Part shown: positions 18,661 to 26,698 of the stretch, piece after piece | How positions within the stretch are numbered: position 1 is the first letter of the stretch | How the letters are laid out: each line of letters opens with the position of its first letter | NCBI RefSeq assembly: GCF_000328685.1 | Contig: NC_019974.1 | Location: 1,789,001-1,853,000 of the forward strand | DNA: 64,000 nt | Source of the DNA: Natronococcus occultus SP4 | Lineage (GTDB): Archaea > Halobacteriota > Halobacteria > Halobacteriales > Natrialbaceae | Direction of reading: 5' to 3' | Notes under the pieces: generated by a model | Database searches by the model: none | What the model saw: only the letters and a program-made list of their open reading frames with translations | Told to the model about the DNA's origin: nothing | Made by a program: the position numbers and the translations under genes

Positions 18661-19380
18661 ATGCGACACCGCGTCTTCAACGAGGACGGCGACGAGGAGC
18701 TCGTCTTCGTCATGGGCTGGGGCAACCGCTGGACCCACGAGAACGTCAGCTGGCTCATCGGGAAGCTGACCGACGCCGGCTACCGGGTCCACGCCTTCGA
18801 GCTGCCGACGAACATCGACGATTTCAAAGCTGACTGGCTCGAGCCGATCGCGGAGTACGTCCTCGATCTCGAGGAGTACCAGCTGCTCGGTCACAGCGCG
18901 GGCGCACTCATCGGCCAGGCTCTGGACGGCGCGGACAACCACGTCTACCTGAGCCCGTTCTGGGGGTACGGCGAGCGCTCCCCGGAGTCGCTACTGGAGG
19001 TCGCCGCCCAGGTGCCGACGACGTTCCCCTGTCTCCCTGCCGGCGAGTTCAACCGGAACTCCCTCGGCGAGAAGGCGACCGACCACCAGCTCGCGACGAT
19101 CCCGCAGTGGGTCTCGCCCGCGTTCGTCCGCGAGATCCGTCACGCTCAGGACGAGCTGCTGACGATCGATCACGACGCCGTCGTCTTCTGTTCGCTGACC
19201 GACCCCGTCATCAGCCTCCGGCCGATCGGCGAGCGGGTCCCCGCCGAGCACGTCGTGCTGTACAACGGCGGCCACGAGCTGTTCTCCTCGCCGGGCCGCG
19301 AACGCTACGTCGAGCTGTTGCTCGAGGCCCTCGAGGACGGCGCCGCGGCGGTCGAAGCCAGGGAGACGGTCCCGGCCTGA
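18661..19380 (+). CDS. Alpha/beta hydrolase
   Basis: A 239-residue alpha/beta hydrolase with nucleophile motif LLGHSAGALIG, a later Asp in CSLTDPVISL and His in NGGHELFSSP. The region after the nucleophile carries a lid-like insertion. The ATG at 18661 is preferred over a GTG nine codons earlier. It precedes ncsA by 68 bp on the same strand. Substrate unknown. Confidence 0.82.
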   Translation: MRHRVFNEDGDEELVFVMGWGNRWTHENVSWLIGKLTDAGYRVHAFELPTNIDDFKADWLEPIAEYVLDLEEYQLLGHSAGALIGQALDGADNHVYLSPFWGYGERSPESLLEVAAQVPTTFPCLPAGEFNRNSLGEKATDHQLATIPQWVSPAFVREIRHAQDELLTIDHDAVVFCSLTDPVISLRPIGERVPAEHVVLYNGGHELFSSPGRERYVELLLEALEDGAAAVEARETVPA

Positions 19381-19448
19381 CGTGTCTCGGGCGGTGCGGA
19401 CGACGCGGAGGCGAAACCGACATACGCCCGCGTCGGTAACTGCCGCCG

Positions 19449-20414
19449 ATGGATTGTAACCGGTGTGACGAGGAGGCGATCATGCATGCCGCCTACTCGG
19501 GGGCACACCTCTGTCAACACCACTTCCGGGAGTCGGTCGAGAAGCGGGTGCGCCGACGAGTGCGCCGGGACGACCTCGTTCCGCAGGACGCGACGCCCGA
19601 GGACCCGCTGACCTGGGTGATCGGGCTCTCGGGCGGGAAAGACAGCGTCGTCCTCACGCGGATCCTCCACGACACGTTCGCCGAGGACCCTCGTATCGAG
19701 CTCGTCGGGCTGACGATCCACGAGGGGATCGAGGGCTACCGGGACGAGTCGGTTGAGGCCTGCGTCGAACTCGCCGACGAGCTCGGGATCCGCCACGAGC
19801 TGGTCAGCTACGAGGAGGAGTTCGGGATCCGGATGGACGACGTCGTCGAGGACGATCCCGAGAACATGGCCGCCTGTGCCTACTGTGGTGTCTTCCGGCG
19901 CGATCTGCTCTCGACGTACGCCGAGGAGCTCGATGCGGATCTGCTGCTAACGGGCCACAATCTCGACGACGAGGCCCAGACCGCGCTGATGAACTTCCTC
20001 GAGGGTGACGTCGCCCAGATGGCCAAACACTTCGACGCGAGCCTGGGGCCGCTGTCGGAACGGGGCGAGCAGGAGGAGTTCGTCCCGCGGGCGAAACCGC
20101 TGCGGGACGTCCCCGAGAAGGAGGTCGCGCTGTACGCCCACGTCGAGGACTTGCCCGCCCACATCACGGAGTGTCCCCACGCCAGCGAGGCCTACCGCGG
20201 CGAGATCCAGCAGCTGCTGTACGACCTGGAGGAGAACCACCCCGGAACCCGTCACTCGATCCTCTCGGGGTACGAAGAGCTGGCCGGCGTCGTCGCCGAC
20301 GACCGCGAGGACGACGCCGAAGGCGGCCCCGAACTGCGGGAGTGTGCCGAGTGTGGTTCGACCACTACTCGCGAGGTCTGTCGGAAGTGTTCGCTGCTCG
20401 AGTCGCTGGCCTGA
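19449..20414 (+). CDS. ncsA: tRNA 2-thiolation protein NcsA (TIGR00269 family)
   Basis: A 321-residue PP-loop protein with an N-terminal zinc site (CNRCDEEA, then LCQHH), ATP motif SGGKDSVV, a central CAYCGVFRR and a C-terminal zinc ribbon (CAECGS, CRKC). Haloferax NcsA thiolates wobble uridine of tRNA-Lys with sulfur delivered by a ubiquitin-like SAMP protein (known). It converges on ftsZ2; ncsA next to ftsZ2-cdrS-cdrL is a known haloarchaeal arrangement. Confidence 0.92.
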   Translation: MDCNRCDEEAIMHAAYSGAHLCQHHFRESVEKRVRRRVRRDDLVPQDATPEDPLTWVIGLSGGKDSVVLTRILHDTFAEDPRIELVGLTIHEGIEGYRDESVEACVELADELGIRHELVSYEEEFGIRMDDVVEDDPENMAACAYCGVFRRDLLSTYAEELDADLLLTGHNLDDEAQTALMNFLEGDVAQMAKHFDASLGPLSERGEQEEFVPRAKPLRDVPEKEVALYAHVEDLPAHITECPHASEAYRGEIQQLLYDLEENHPGTRHSILSGYEELAGVVADDREDDAEGGPELRECAECGSTTTREVCRKCSLLESLA

Positions 20415-20440
20415 GGAGTCCGGCGGCTGACTCCCGTCCT

Positions 20441-20740
20441 GGGTAAGACGGTCCTCGATCGGGTTCCGAAAACGGACTCACCGCAGTCAGTTACGTCCTC
20501 GAACCGATTCCGTCGGGTCCACGATTGGTGTCGCCACTCGGGTTCTGTACTGTTCGGAAAACCGTACCCGGGACCGGCAGGTGTGGTGTGTCGGGCCGGC
20601 CCTGGGTTCGCGGTCGTGTCAATCGTCGCGGTGGTGTGTCGTCGCGGCCACCGCATCGCGTCGACCGTCCCTGCGACCGCACCGGGGTGTGTCAGACCGA
20701 TGCGATCACGCGTCGCCGCGTCGTCCGGCTGTGGTGTGTC
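20441..20740 (+). repeat. GTAAGAC site and four spaced GGTGTGTC repeats between ncsA and ftsZ2
   Basis: This gap of about 330 bp between convergent genes holds GGTGTGTC at 20585, 20633, 20686 and 20733, spaced 48, 53 and 47 bp. On the ftsZ2 strand they read GACACACC directly after the stop codon. At 20441-20452 is GGGTAAGACGGT, identical to 12 bases in the cdrS promoter (22117-22128). No gene is supported here. Confidence 0.7.
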
Positions 20741-20743
20741 GGA

Positions 20744-21916
20744 CTACCGGATGACGTCGACGCCGTTCTCGCGCTCGAGTTCGTTTCGGCCGCCGTCGCT
20801 TTTCGCGCCGTGTTTGACGTTGTTGCTCGCGTCGAAGTCGCCGTCGCTGGCGCCCTCGATGCTGGCGCGGGAACGATCGGCCTGCTTCTGTGTCGACGGG
20901 CCCAGCACCTGAGCGCTCTGAACTCCGGTCATGATCGCCATGACTCGGACCTTCCCCTTGTAGTTCTCCTGGATCCGGGCGCCCCAGATGACGTTCGCCG
21001 AGGCCTCGAGGCGCTCGGTGATGTTGTCGGCGATCCCCTCGGCCTCCTTCAGCGTGAGGTCGGGGCCGCCGGTGATGTGGACCAGCCCGCCGGAGGCGCC
21101 GCGGTAGTCGACGTCCAGCAGCGGGTGGTTCATCGCGTCCTTGACGACCTCGTCGGTCTTGTTCTTGTCCTGGGTCTCCCCGACGAGCATCACCGCGACG
21201 CCGCCCTGGTTCATGATCGTGGACATGTCCGCGTAGTCCAGATTGATCAGCGACGGCTGGGTGATTGTCTCCGAGATCCCTTTGACGGTTTCGGCGATGA
21301 TCTGGTCCATTACCGAGAACGCCTTGCCGATCGGGAGGTTCGGGACGTAGTCGAGCAGGCGGTTGTTGTCCAGCACGATGATCGAGTCGGCCTCGTTGCG
21401 AAGCTTCTCGAGGCCCTCCTCGGCTTTCACCGTGCGGGCGCGCTCGACGTTAAACGGCGTCGAGACCATGCCGACGACGATCGCGCCCTGCTCTTTGGCG
21501 ATCTTCGAGACGACGGGTGCGGCACCGGTCCCGGTCCCGCCGCCCATGCCGGCGGTCACGAACACGAGGTCCGCGTCGCCGAGCACTTCCTTGATCGTGC
21601 CCTGGGCCATCTCGGTCGCGCGTTCGCCCATCGACGGATCGCCACCGGCACCAAGCCCGTTGGTAAGCGACTTGCCTACCAGGATCTTGGTGTCAGCCTC
21701 GATCATCTTCAGGTGCTGTTTGTCCGTGTTGATCGCGACGGTCTCGGCGCCATCGACGCCGATGTTGTAGAGCCGGTTGATGGTGTTGTTACCGGCACCG
21801 CCACAGCCGACGATGACGATTCGGGGCTCCCCGAACTCGTCGCCGTCCATGTCGGCTTCCATCTCGCGGGCCTCCTCTTCGGCGTTGTCGAGGGCGTCCT
21901 GAACGATATCCTGCAT
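20744..21916 (-). CDS. ftsZ2: Cell division protein FtsZ2 (tubulin homologue)
   Basis: A 390-residue FtsZ with the GTP signature [11 protein letters not shown]-terminal [14 protein letters not shown] and synergy loop INLDYADMS. The N-terminal extension [19 protein letters not shown] and the linkage to ncsA and two ribbon-helix-helix genes identify the haloarchaeal FtsZ2 paralogue, needed for constriction. Only 2 bp separate it from cdrS, so the two form an operon known to be controlled by CdrS and CdrL. Confidence 0.95.
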   Translation of the reverse strand: MQDIVQDALDNAEEEAREMEADMDGDEFGEPRIVIVGCGGAGNNTINRLYNIGVDGAETVAINTDKQHLKMIEADTKILVGKSLTNGLGAGGDPSMGERATEMAQGTIKEVLGDADLVFVTAGMGGGTGTGAAPVVSKIAKEQGAIVVGMVSTPFNVERARTVKAEEGLEKLRNEADSIIVLDNNRLLDYVPNLPIGKAFSVMDQIIAETVKGISETITQPSLINLDYADMSTIMNQGGVAVMLVGETQDKNKTDEVVKDAMNHPLLDVDYRGASGGLVHITGGPDLTLKEAEGIADNITERLEASANVIWGARIQENYKGKVRVMAIMTGVQSAQVLGPSTQKQADRSRASIEGASDGDFDASNNVKHGAKSDGGRNELERENGVDVIR

Positions 21917-21918
21917 CG

Positions 21919-22098
21919 TTACACCTTGGCCCAGTTGCGTTTGCTGTTCTGTTCGGTCCGGCCGTCGGACTGTTCGTTGACCATCTCACGGACGGCCGAC
22001 CGAATCGCCTCGCTTCGGTTCGGGAACTCGCCCGAGTCGACCAGTCGTTCGACCTCCTCGATCTGCTGTTTCGGAATTCGCAGTGTCACACGCTCCAT
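21919..22098 (-). CDS. cdrS: Ribbon-helix-helix regulator CdrS
   Basis: A 59-residue ribbon-helix-helix protein, [20 protein letters not shown], with the second helix [14 protein letters not shown]. Size and position directly before ftsZ2 match CdrS, the short cell-division regulator described in Halobacterium and Haloferax. The ATG at 22098 places the N-terminal DNA-binding strand correctly. The frame continues upstream but through the operator region. Confidence 0.9.
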   Translation of the reverse strand: MERVTLRIPKQQIEEVERLVDSGEFPNRSEAIRSAVREMVNEQSDGRTEQNSKRNWAKV

Positions 22099-22116
22099 TG
22101 TTGTATTCCCCGTTGG

Positions 22117-22224
22117 GGGTAAGACGGTGTGCGCCCCTGTCAGACGCACGATGTCTTACACCAGAGCCGCCCGACATCGGGCGATTTCCGGCGTTCGCCG
22201 GCCGGTGTAAGACAACCGTCTTAC
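22117..22224 (-). promoter_or_regulatory. cdrS-ftsZ2 promoter with two GTAAGAC inverted repeats
   Basis: A perfect 18-bp palindrome GTAAGAC-AACC-GTCTTAC lies at 22207-22224. A second, wider pair has GTAAGAC at 22119-22125 and GTCTTAC at 22153-22159; inside it is a smaller GTGCG/CGCAC inverted repeat. Both sit upstream of cdrS (start 22098) and are natural candidates for CdrL or CdrS operators, since ribbon-helix-helix dimers bind short inverted repeats. Binding is inferred. Confidence 0.6.
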
Positions 22225-22297
22225 GCGACTAATAGCGAGACTGTCGAACATATTAAAACTTTCGTCCGACACGAGCGTCTGTGTATTACACAAATCC

Positions 22298-22816
22298 TTA
22301 TGACGATTCGAGGACGTCGGCCGCTGGCGTCCGACGGCCACAGCTCGGACAGAACGACCAGTCCGAGCGGAGTTCGTCCCCGCAGTCACAGAACAGCCGT
22401 CGAGCGGTCTTCTCGCCGCAGTTCGGGCAGTAGACGTGATCGGGATCGACGTCCTCGCCACACTGGGCACAGCTGTGATCGGACCCACGTTCCGCGGTCG
22501 GCTCGTTGTCGGACACCGGCGGTGTGTGCGTGTCGGTACCGCGCGGGGCGTCCTCGAGCGAGATCGTCACGTTGAGATCCTGCCCGCGCTCCGCGGGCGT
22601 CCGACGCTCGGCGAGCCGTTCCGTGAGGAGGTCGTCGACGCGCTCGCGAACGAGGTCGTCGATCGCCGTCTCGCCGGTCCGTTCCGGCGCGTTGGGACGA
22701 GCCTCGTCCTTGAGGTACGCCCGCAGGGCCTCGCGCATGACCTCGCTCTTCGAGGCCTCGAGCTCCTCGAGTCGGGCGACGAGGTCGTCGTCCGCACGGA
22801 ACGTGATCTTGCTCAT
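22298..22816 (-). CDS. cdrL: Ribbon-helix-helix / double zinc-ribbon regulator CdrL
   Basis: A 172-residue protein: N-terminal ribbon-helix-helix (MSKITFRADDDLVARLEELE, then SKSEVMREALRAYL), an acidic linker, then two zinc ribbons (CAQCGED with YCPNCGEKT, and CDCGDEL with FCPSCGRRT). This matches CdrL, the longer regulator that binds upstream of cdrS-ftsZ2. It lies just upstream of that operon on the same strand. Confidence 0.88.
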   Translation of the reverse strand: MSKITFRADDDLVARLEELEASKSEVMREALRAYLKDEARPNAPERTGETAIDDLVRERVDDLLTERLAERRTPAERGQDLNVTISLEDAPRGTDTHTPPVSDNEPTAERGSDHSCAQCGEDVDPDHVYCPNCGEKTARRLFCDCGDELRSDWSFCPSCGRRTPAADVLESS

Positions 22817-22941
22817 CCTCTCGGGTACTCCGTTGTTATCCCACCTATATCAATTATCTGGTGGAGGAACCGCCAACCGGCACCCCGATCGCTTCGAATG
22901 ATAACCCTTATGTTGTCCTCGGGAACTACGTTGAGGTACGC

Positions 22942-23015
22942 CCGCCCTTAGCTCAGACTGGTAGAGCAGTCGACTGTAGATCGACTTGCCCCCCGTTCAA
23001 ATCGGGGAGGGCGGA
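22942..23015 (+). tRNA. tRNA-Tyr (GUA)
   Basis: A 74-nt cloverleaf. Acceptor CCGCCCT pairs with AGGGCGG, the D-arm is GCTC/GAGC, the anticodon arm is GTCGA/TCGAC with loop CTGTAGA (anticodon GTA at 22976-22978), and the T-arm CCCCG/CGGGG encloses TTCAAAT. No intron and no encoded CCA. A TATA-like stretch lies about 30-40 bp upstream. It is divergent from cdrL. Confidence 0.96.
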
Positions 23016-23189
23016 TTTGTTTTACAAATCCGATCGACACGATTTGAGCTTGTGAGTCGCGCACAGCGCAGCGAGCACGTCTCACAGCGTTCAAATCGGG
23101 GAGGGCGGACTTTTACTGCGAACAACGTAAGCAGGCAAACGTTCAATCGAGCCGATTCGTAGTCGGCTGTAGAGCGACTTGTCCCCCGT
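23016..23189 (+). other. Decayed tRNA-Tyr fragments: candidate att scar
   Basis: The last 21 nt of tRNA-Tyr (22995-23015) recur exactly at 23089-23109. About 54 bp later, 23163-23189 is a degenerate copy of its anticodon arm and variable region (23 or more of 27 bases match around CTGTAGA). Many haloarchaeal integrases use tRNA 3' ends as att sites, leaving such duplications. No integrase gene remains. The rest of the gap to 23582 shows no supported gene. Confidence 0.75.
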
Positions 23190-23582
23190 CCTCGTCAGCG
23201 AAGCAGATCTGGACTCGAACGTCGGGACCGAAACGGTTCGTCCTCGCATGCGGGTGATCCGCTTCGCCGTTCGTCGCTGCTGGCGTTCGTCGTACTCGCT
23301 CGGCTGGCTAACTTCTCGGAGCAGTGATTGATAGACAGACTGATGGGTCGACGCCGAAGCGAGCGGGCAGCCGACCGACTGCAGGAGGCGACGGTGGGAT
23401 TCCTGGAGCCGAACTGTTTATGTGGATCGCTTATCTGTCGAGCCGTCGGACTATCGTCGGGGTAGGTGGTGGTCACGGTCTCGCGACCGGAACGCCGATC
23501 TCGAACGGGGGTGGTGTCCACCCGTTCCGGACCCGCCCTCGCCGGCCGACCGCTTTTGGTCGGCCTCGTTCTACGGACGGCT

Positions 23583-23969
23583 ATGAGCGAGGACGGACCG
23601 AGTCGCGACCGCGCACAGGACCGAGCTGAGCAACGAAAGTCCGAGCGGGCCGACGGCCCCGAGGCGATCCTCGAGGAGGTCGAGCGGGATCTGGGCTCGC
23701 TCGAGTACCCCGTTTCGAGCGAGGATCTGGCGACCGAGTACGCCACCGAGCCGATCGACATGCCGAACGAAACCGAATCGCTCGGGAGCGTCTTCGATCG
23801 GCTGGCCGGCGAGGAGTACGACTCGCCCGAAGAGGTCCGAGAGGCCGTCTACGGCGAAGTGACGGGCGAGGCCGGCGGTGTCGAGGAGGCAAATCCCGAG
23901 CGCGATCTGGAGGGGCTCGACGAGCAGGGTCAAGGGTCGGTCAGCGAAAGCGGCGGCGACGCGCTCTGA
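23583..23969 (+). CDS. Conserved acidic haloarchaeal protein (DUF5789-like)
   Basis: A 128-residue, very acidic, probably soluble protein. A conserved-looking core reads LGSLEYPVSSEDLATEY and later FDRLAGEEYDSPEEV, resembling the DUF5789/DUF2795 group of haloarchaea. Both termini appear disordered. The ATG at 23583 follows a short promoter-like region. It precedes the aIF2-beta gene. Confidence 0.65.
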   Translation: MSEDGPSRDRAQDRAEQRKSERADGPEAILEEVERDLGSLEYPVSSEDLATEYATEPIDMPNETESLGSVFDRLAGEEYDSPEEVREAVYGEVTGEAGGVEEANPERDLEGLDEQGQGSVSESGGDAL

Positions 23970-24036
23970 GGACGGCGTTTCTCGGCGCGCCCCCGAGAGC
24001 AGAACCGATTTACGTCAGCGTCGTCTGGACTCGAGT

Positions 24037-24648
24037 ATGGATTACGAGTCGAGTCTCGACCGAGCGATGGACGAGGTCCCGGATATCGGCGGCGACGAGA
24101 GCCGTCTCGAGATCCCGGACCCGAACGCCCAGAAGGACGGCGCGTTTACGCGGTTTACGAACCTCGGCGATATCGCCGACGTCCTCTCGCGCGAGGACGA
24201 ACACCTCCACCGATTCATCCAGCGCGAGCTGGGGACAAGCGGCAAGTTCGAGAGCGGCCGCGCCCGGTACAACGGGACCTTCTCCACGCAGGACTTCAGC
24301 GCGGCCGTCGACGCCTACGTCGACGAGTACGTGCTGTGTTCGGAGTGTGGCCTGCCCGACACCCGCCTGGTCCGGGAGAACCGCACCCCGATGTTGCGCT
24401 GTGACGCCTGCGGTGCGTTCCGTCCCGTGACCAAGCGCTCGGCCAGCAGCCAGCAACAACAGCAACAAGACGCCGTCGAGGAGGGCCAGACCTACACCGT
24501 CGAGATCACCGGAACGGGCCGGAAAGGCGACGGCGTCGCGGAGCGAGGCAACTACACGATCTTCGTCCCCGGGGCCGAGGAGGGCGACGTCGTCGACATC
24601 TACATCAAGAACATCTCCGGCAACCTGGCGTTCGCTCGACTCGACTGA
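24037..24648 (+). CDS. eif2b: Translation initiation factor aIF2 subunit beta with TRAM domain
   Basis: A 203-residue protein: N-terminal segment, the aIF2-beta core (FTNLGDIADVLSRED, GTSGKFESGRARYNG), a C4 zinc ribbon (CSECG ... CDACGAF), then a polar linker with a run of six Gln and a C-terminal TRAM domain (YTVEITGTGRKGDG ... GNLAFARLD). It helps deliver initiator tRNA to the small subunit. The TRAM fusion is typical of haloarchaea. Confidence 0.93.
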   Translation: MDYESSLDRAMDEVPDIGGDESRLEIPDPNAQKDGAFTRFTNLGDIADVLSREDEHLHRFIQRELGTSGKFESGRARYNGTFSTQDFSAAVDAYVDEYVLCSECGLPDTRLVRENRTPMLRCDACGAFRPVTKRSASSQQQQQQDAVEEGQTYTVEITGTGRKGDGVAERGNYTIFVPGAEEGDVVDIYIKNISGNLAFARLD

Positions 24649-24761
24649 GGCGGGCTGTCGTCCCCGATCCCGGTCACCCGTCCGGGACCGGGCCGACGTC
24701 TGGCAGTCGTCCGATACGTTTTGCCTGAACGTTTTTGTCGTCGCTCCCGCCTTGGTGTAGT

Positions 24762-25961
24762 ATGCACGTTCCTCCCGAGGAGTTCGAGCGACGGCTGGCC
24801 GAGATCCGCACCCGGCTGTCGGAGACCGACGCCGACGCGGGCCTCTGGTTCGGCGCGACGAGTATCGAGTACCTGACCGGGTTCGACCACATCCAGACCG
24901 AACGCCCGGTCGCGCTCGCGGTGACCGACGAGCGGATCGCGATCACCGTCCCGCGACTCGAGGTCGAGCGCGTCGAGGAGAACCCGCGGATCGATCGGAT
25001 CGCTCACTATCGGGACTACCCCGGCGGCCGCCCGATCAAGACCGTCGTTGAAACGCTCGAGGAGCTGGGGGTCGACCGGGTCGCGGCCGACGCCGACGGC
25101 GCGCCGGGGACGATGGGGTACCAGGGTCCCGCCTTGAGCGAGTTCTTCGAGGTCGACAGCCAGCACTGGGTGTCACGGCTACGCTGGGAGAAATCCGACG
25201 CGGAGATCGAGCTGATCCGGGAGTCCGCGCGGTGGGCGAACCTCGGCCATCGCTACCTCGCGGACTACACCGAGCCCGGCGCCCATCCCGCGACCGTGAG
25301 CCAGCGAGCAACGACAGACGCCTCACGGGCGATGCTCGATACGCTCGGTGACCGGTACGTCCCCCGAACCCGCGGCTCCGGCCCCGTTACGGCGGGCTAC
25401 ATCACCGGCGAGCAGAGCCGACTTCCACACGGCCACACGGCGAACCGACGGCTGGAGGACGGTGACGTCCTCGTGACGGGTGCGACGGCGAACGTCGACG
25501 GCTACCACGCCGAACTCGAGCGGACGATGTTCGTCGGCGAGCCAGGCGACGAACAGGTCCACTACTTCGAGCTCATGAAAGAGGCCCAGGAGATCGCAAT
25601 CGACGCGCTCGGTCCCAGGGTTCCGATCGCCGACGTCGACCGCGCCGTCGAGGAGTACTTCCGGGAACAGGGAGTCGCCGACCTCGCACAGCACCACGTC
25701 GGCCACAACATCGGCCTCGCGGGCCACGAACCGCCCTACATCGACGAGGGGTGGGACGACCACTGCGAAAGCGAGCACACGAGCTACGACGACGAGGACG
25801 CGGTGATGCGACCGGGCCACGTCTGGACGATCGAGCCCGGGCTCTACACCGACACGTACGGCTACCGCCACTCGGACACGATCGCCGTCACTGACGAGGG
25901 AATCGAGTGGCTCACCTACTATCCGCGGGACCTCGAGTCGAACATCGTCGGACTCGAGTAG
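24762..25961 (+). CDS. M24-fold (Xaa-Pro peptidase/creatinase-like) protein with altered metal site
   Basis: A 399-residue protein with an N-terminal creatinase domain (residues 1-150, including EYLTGFDHIQTERPVAL) and a pita-bread domain. The conserved His is present (HHVGHNIGLAGHEPPY), as is one Glu (TIEPGLY). However, the two Asp ligands seen in metallo-members are Gly and Glu (VTGATANVDGYHAELERT), and the last Glu is Ser (RHSDT). Metal-dependent peptidase activity is therefore doubtful; metal-free creatinase is a precedent. Substrate unknown. Confidence 0.8.
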   Translation: MHVPPEEFERRLAEIRTRLSETDADAGLWFGATSIEYLTGFDHIQTERPVALAVTDERIAITVPRLEVERVEENPRIDRIAHYRDYPGGRPIKTVVETLEELGVDRVAADADGAPGTMGYQGPALSEFFEVDSQHWVSRLRWEKSDAEIELIRESARWANLGHRYLADYTEPGAHPATVSQRATTDASRAMLDTLGDRYVPRTRGSGPVTAGYITGEQSRLPHGHTANRRLEDGDVLVTGATANVDGYHAELERTMFVGEPGDEQVHYFELMKEAQEIAIDALGPRVPIADVDRAVEEYFREQGVADLAQHHVGHNIGLAGHEPPYIDEGWDDHCESEHTSYDDEDAVMRPGHVWTIEPGLYTDTYGYRHSDTIAVTDEGIEWLTYYPRDLESNIVGLE

Positions 25962-26010
25962 CCGTCCGCCGACCGCGAGAGTAAAGTCAGCTTGTGCTAG
26001 TTACGCGAAC

Positions 26011-26649
26011 GTGGCAGTCTCGTTCGACCTCTTCGGCACGCTCGTCGACGTCGATCAGCCCGCGACGCCAGCGGAGGCCGTCGCCGACGAACTCGAGTCC
26101 CGCGGCGTCGACGTCCCCGCCGACTGGGCCGACGCCTACGCGAGCCCGCACGTCGATCCCCCCGAGCACGCGGAGGTACCGCTTCCGGCCCACGTCAGCC
26201 GCGCGCTCGCGAGCCGCGGCGTCGAGTTCGAGAACAACGTCGTCAGACGCGCGGTCGTCGCGGCGTTCGACCCCGCGGTCCAGACCCGCGAGGGAGCGCG
26301 CGAGGCCGTCGCGGCCGCACGCAACCGCGGTCCCGTGGCGATCTGCTCGAACTGTAGCGTGCCCGAGCTCGTCGCCCGGACGCTCATCCGGGCCGACCTC
26401 GACCGGGACGGGTTCGACGCGACTGTGACCAGTGTCGCCTGCGGCTGGCGCAAGCCCGCACCGGAGATCTTCGAACTAACGGCCGACGAGCTCGGGGTCT
26501 CGCCGACGGAGCTGGTCCACGTCGGCGACGACCCCCAAACCGACGGCGGGATCGAGGACGTCGGCGGCACCGCGATCCTGCTCGAGGACGTCGCCCTCCC
26601 CGATGTCCCCGAAAAGCTGGCGACCCTCGAGGGAGGTGCGGAGCCGTGA
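26011..26649 (+). CDS. HAD hydrolase at head of cobinamide-salvage operon
   Basis: A 212-residue HAD protein: motif I FDLFGTLVDVD, II CSNCS, III Lys in WRKPAPEIF, IV HVGDDPQTDGG. Motif I has Phe where phosphatases usually have the second Asp, as in haloacid dehalogenases, so activity is uncertain. It starts with GTG at 26011 and lies 49 bp before cbiB. The operon lacks a recognisable phosphatase for adenosylcobalamin-5'-phosphate, which this protein could supply (inference). Confidence 0.8.
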   Translation: MAVSFDLFGTLVDVDQPATPAEAVADELESRGVDVPADWADAYASPHVDPPEHAEVPLPAHVSRALASRGVEFENNVVRRAVVAAFDPAVQTREGAREAVAAARNRGPVAICSNCSVPELVARTLIRADLDRDGFDATVTSVACGWRKPAPEIFELTADELGVSPTELVHVGDDPQTDGGIEDVGGTAILLEDVALPDVPEKLATLEGGAEP

Positions 26650-26698
26650 CCGCGAACACGAACGTGAACGACAACGACGCACGAACGCCCCCGCCCGT

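Noticed and set aside
20585-20740. CRISPR array
   Set aside because: The repeated unit is only 8 bp and not palindromic; four copies do not make an array.
23089-23189. Second tRNA gene
   Set aside because: Only a 3' tail and a separate degenerate anticodon arm are present, in the wrong order for a cloverleaf.
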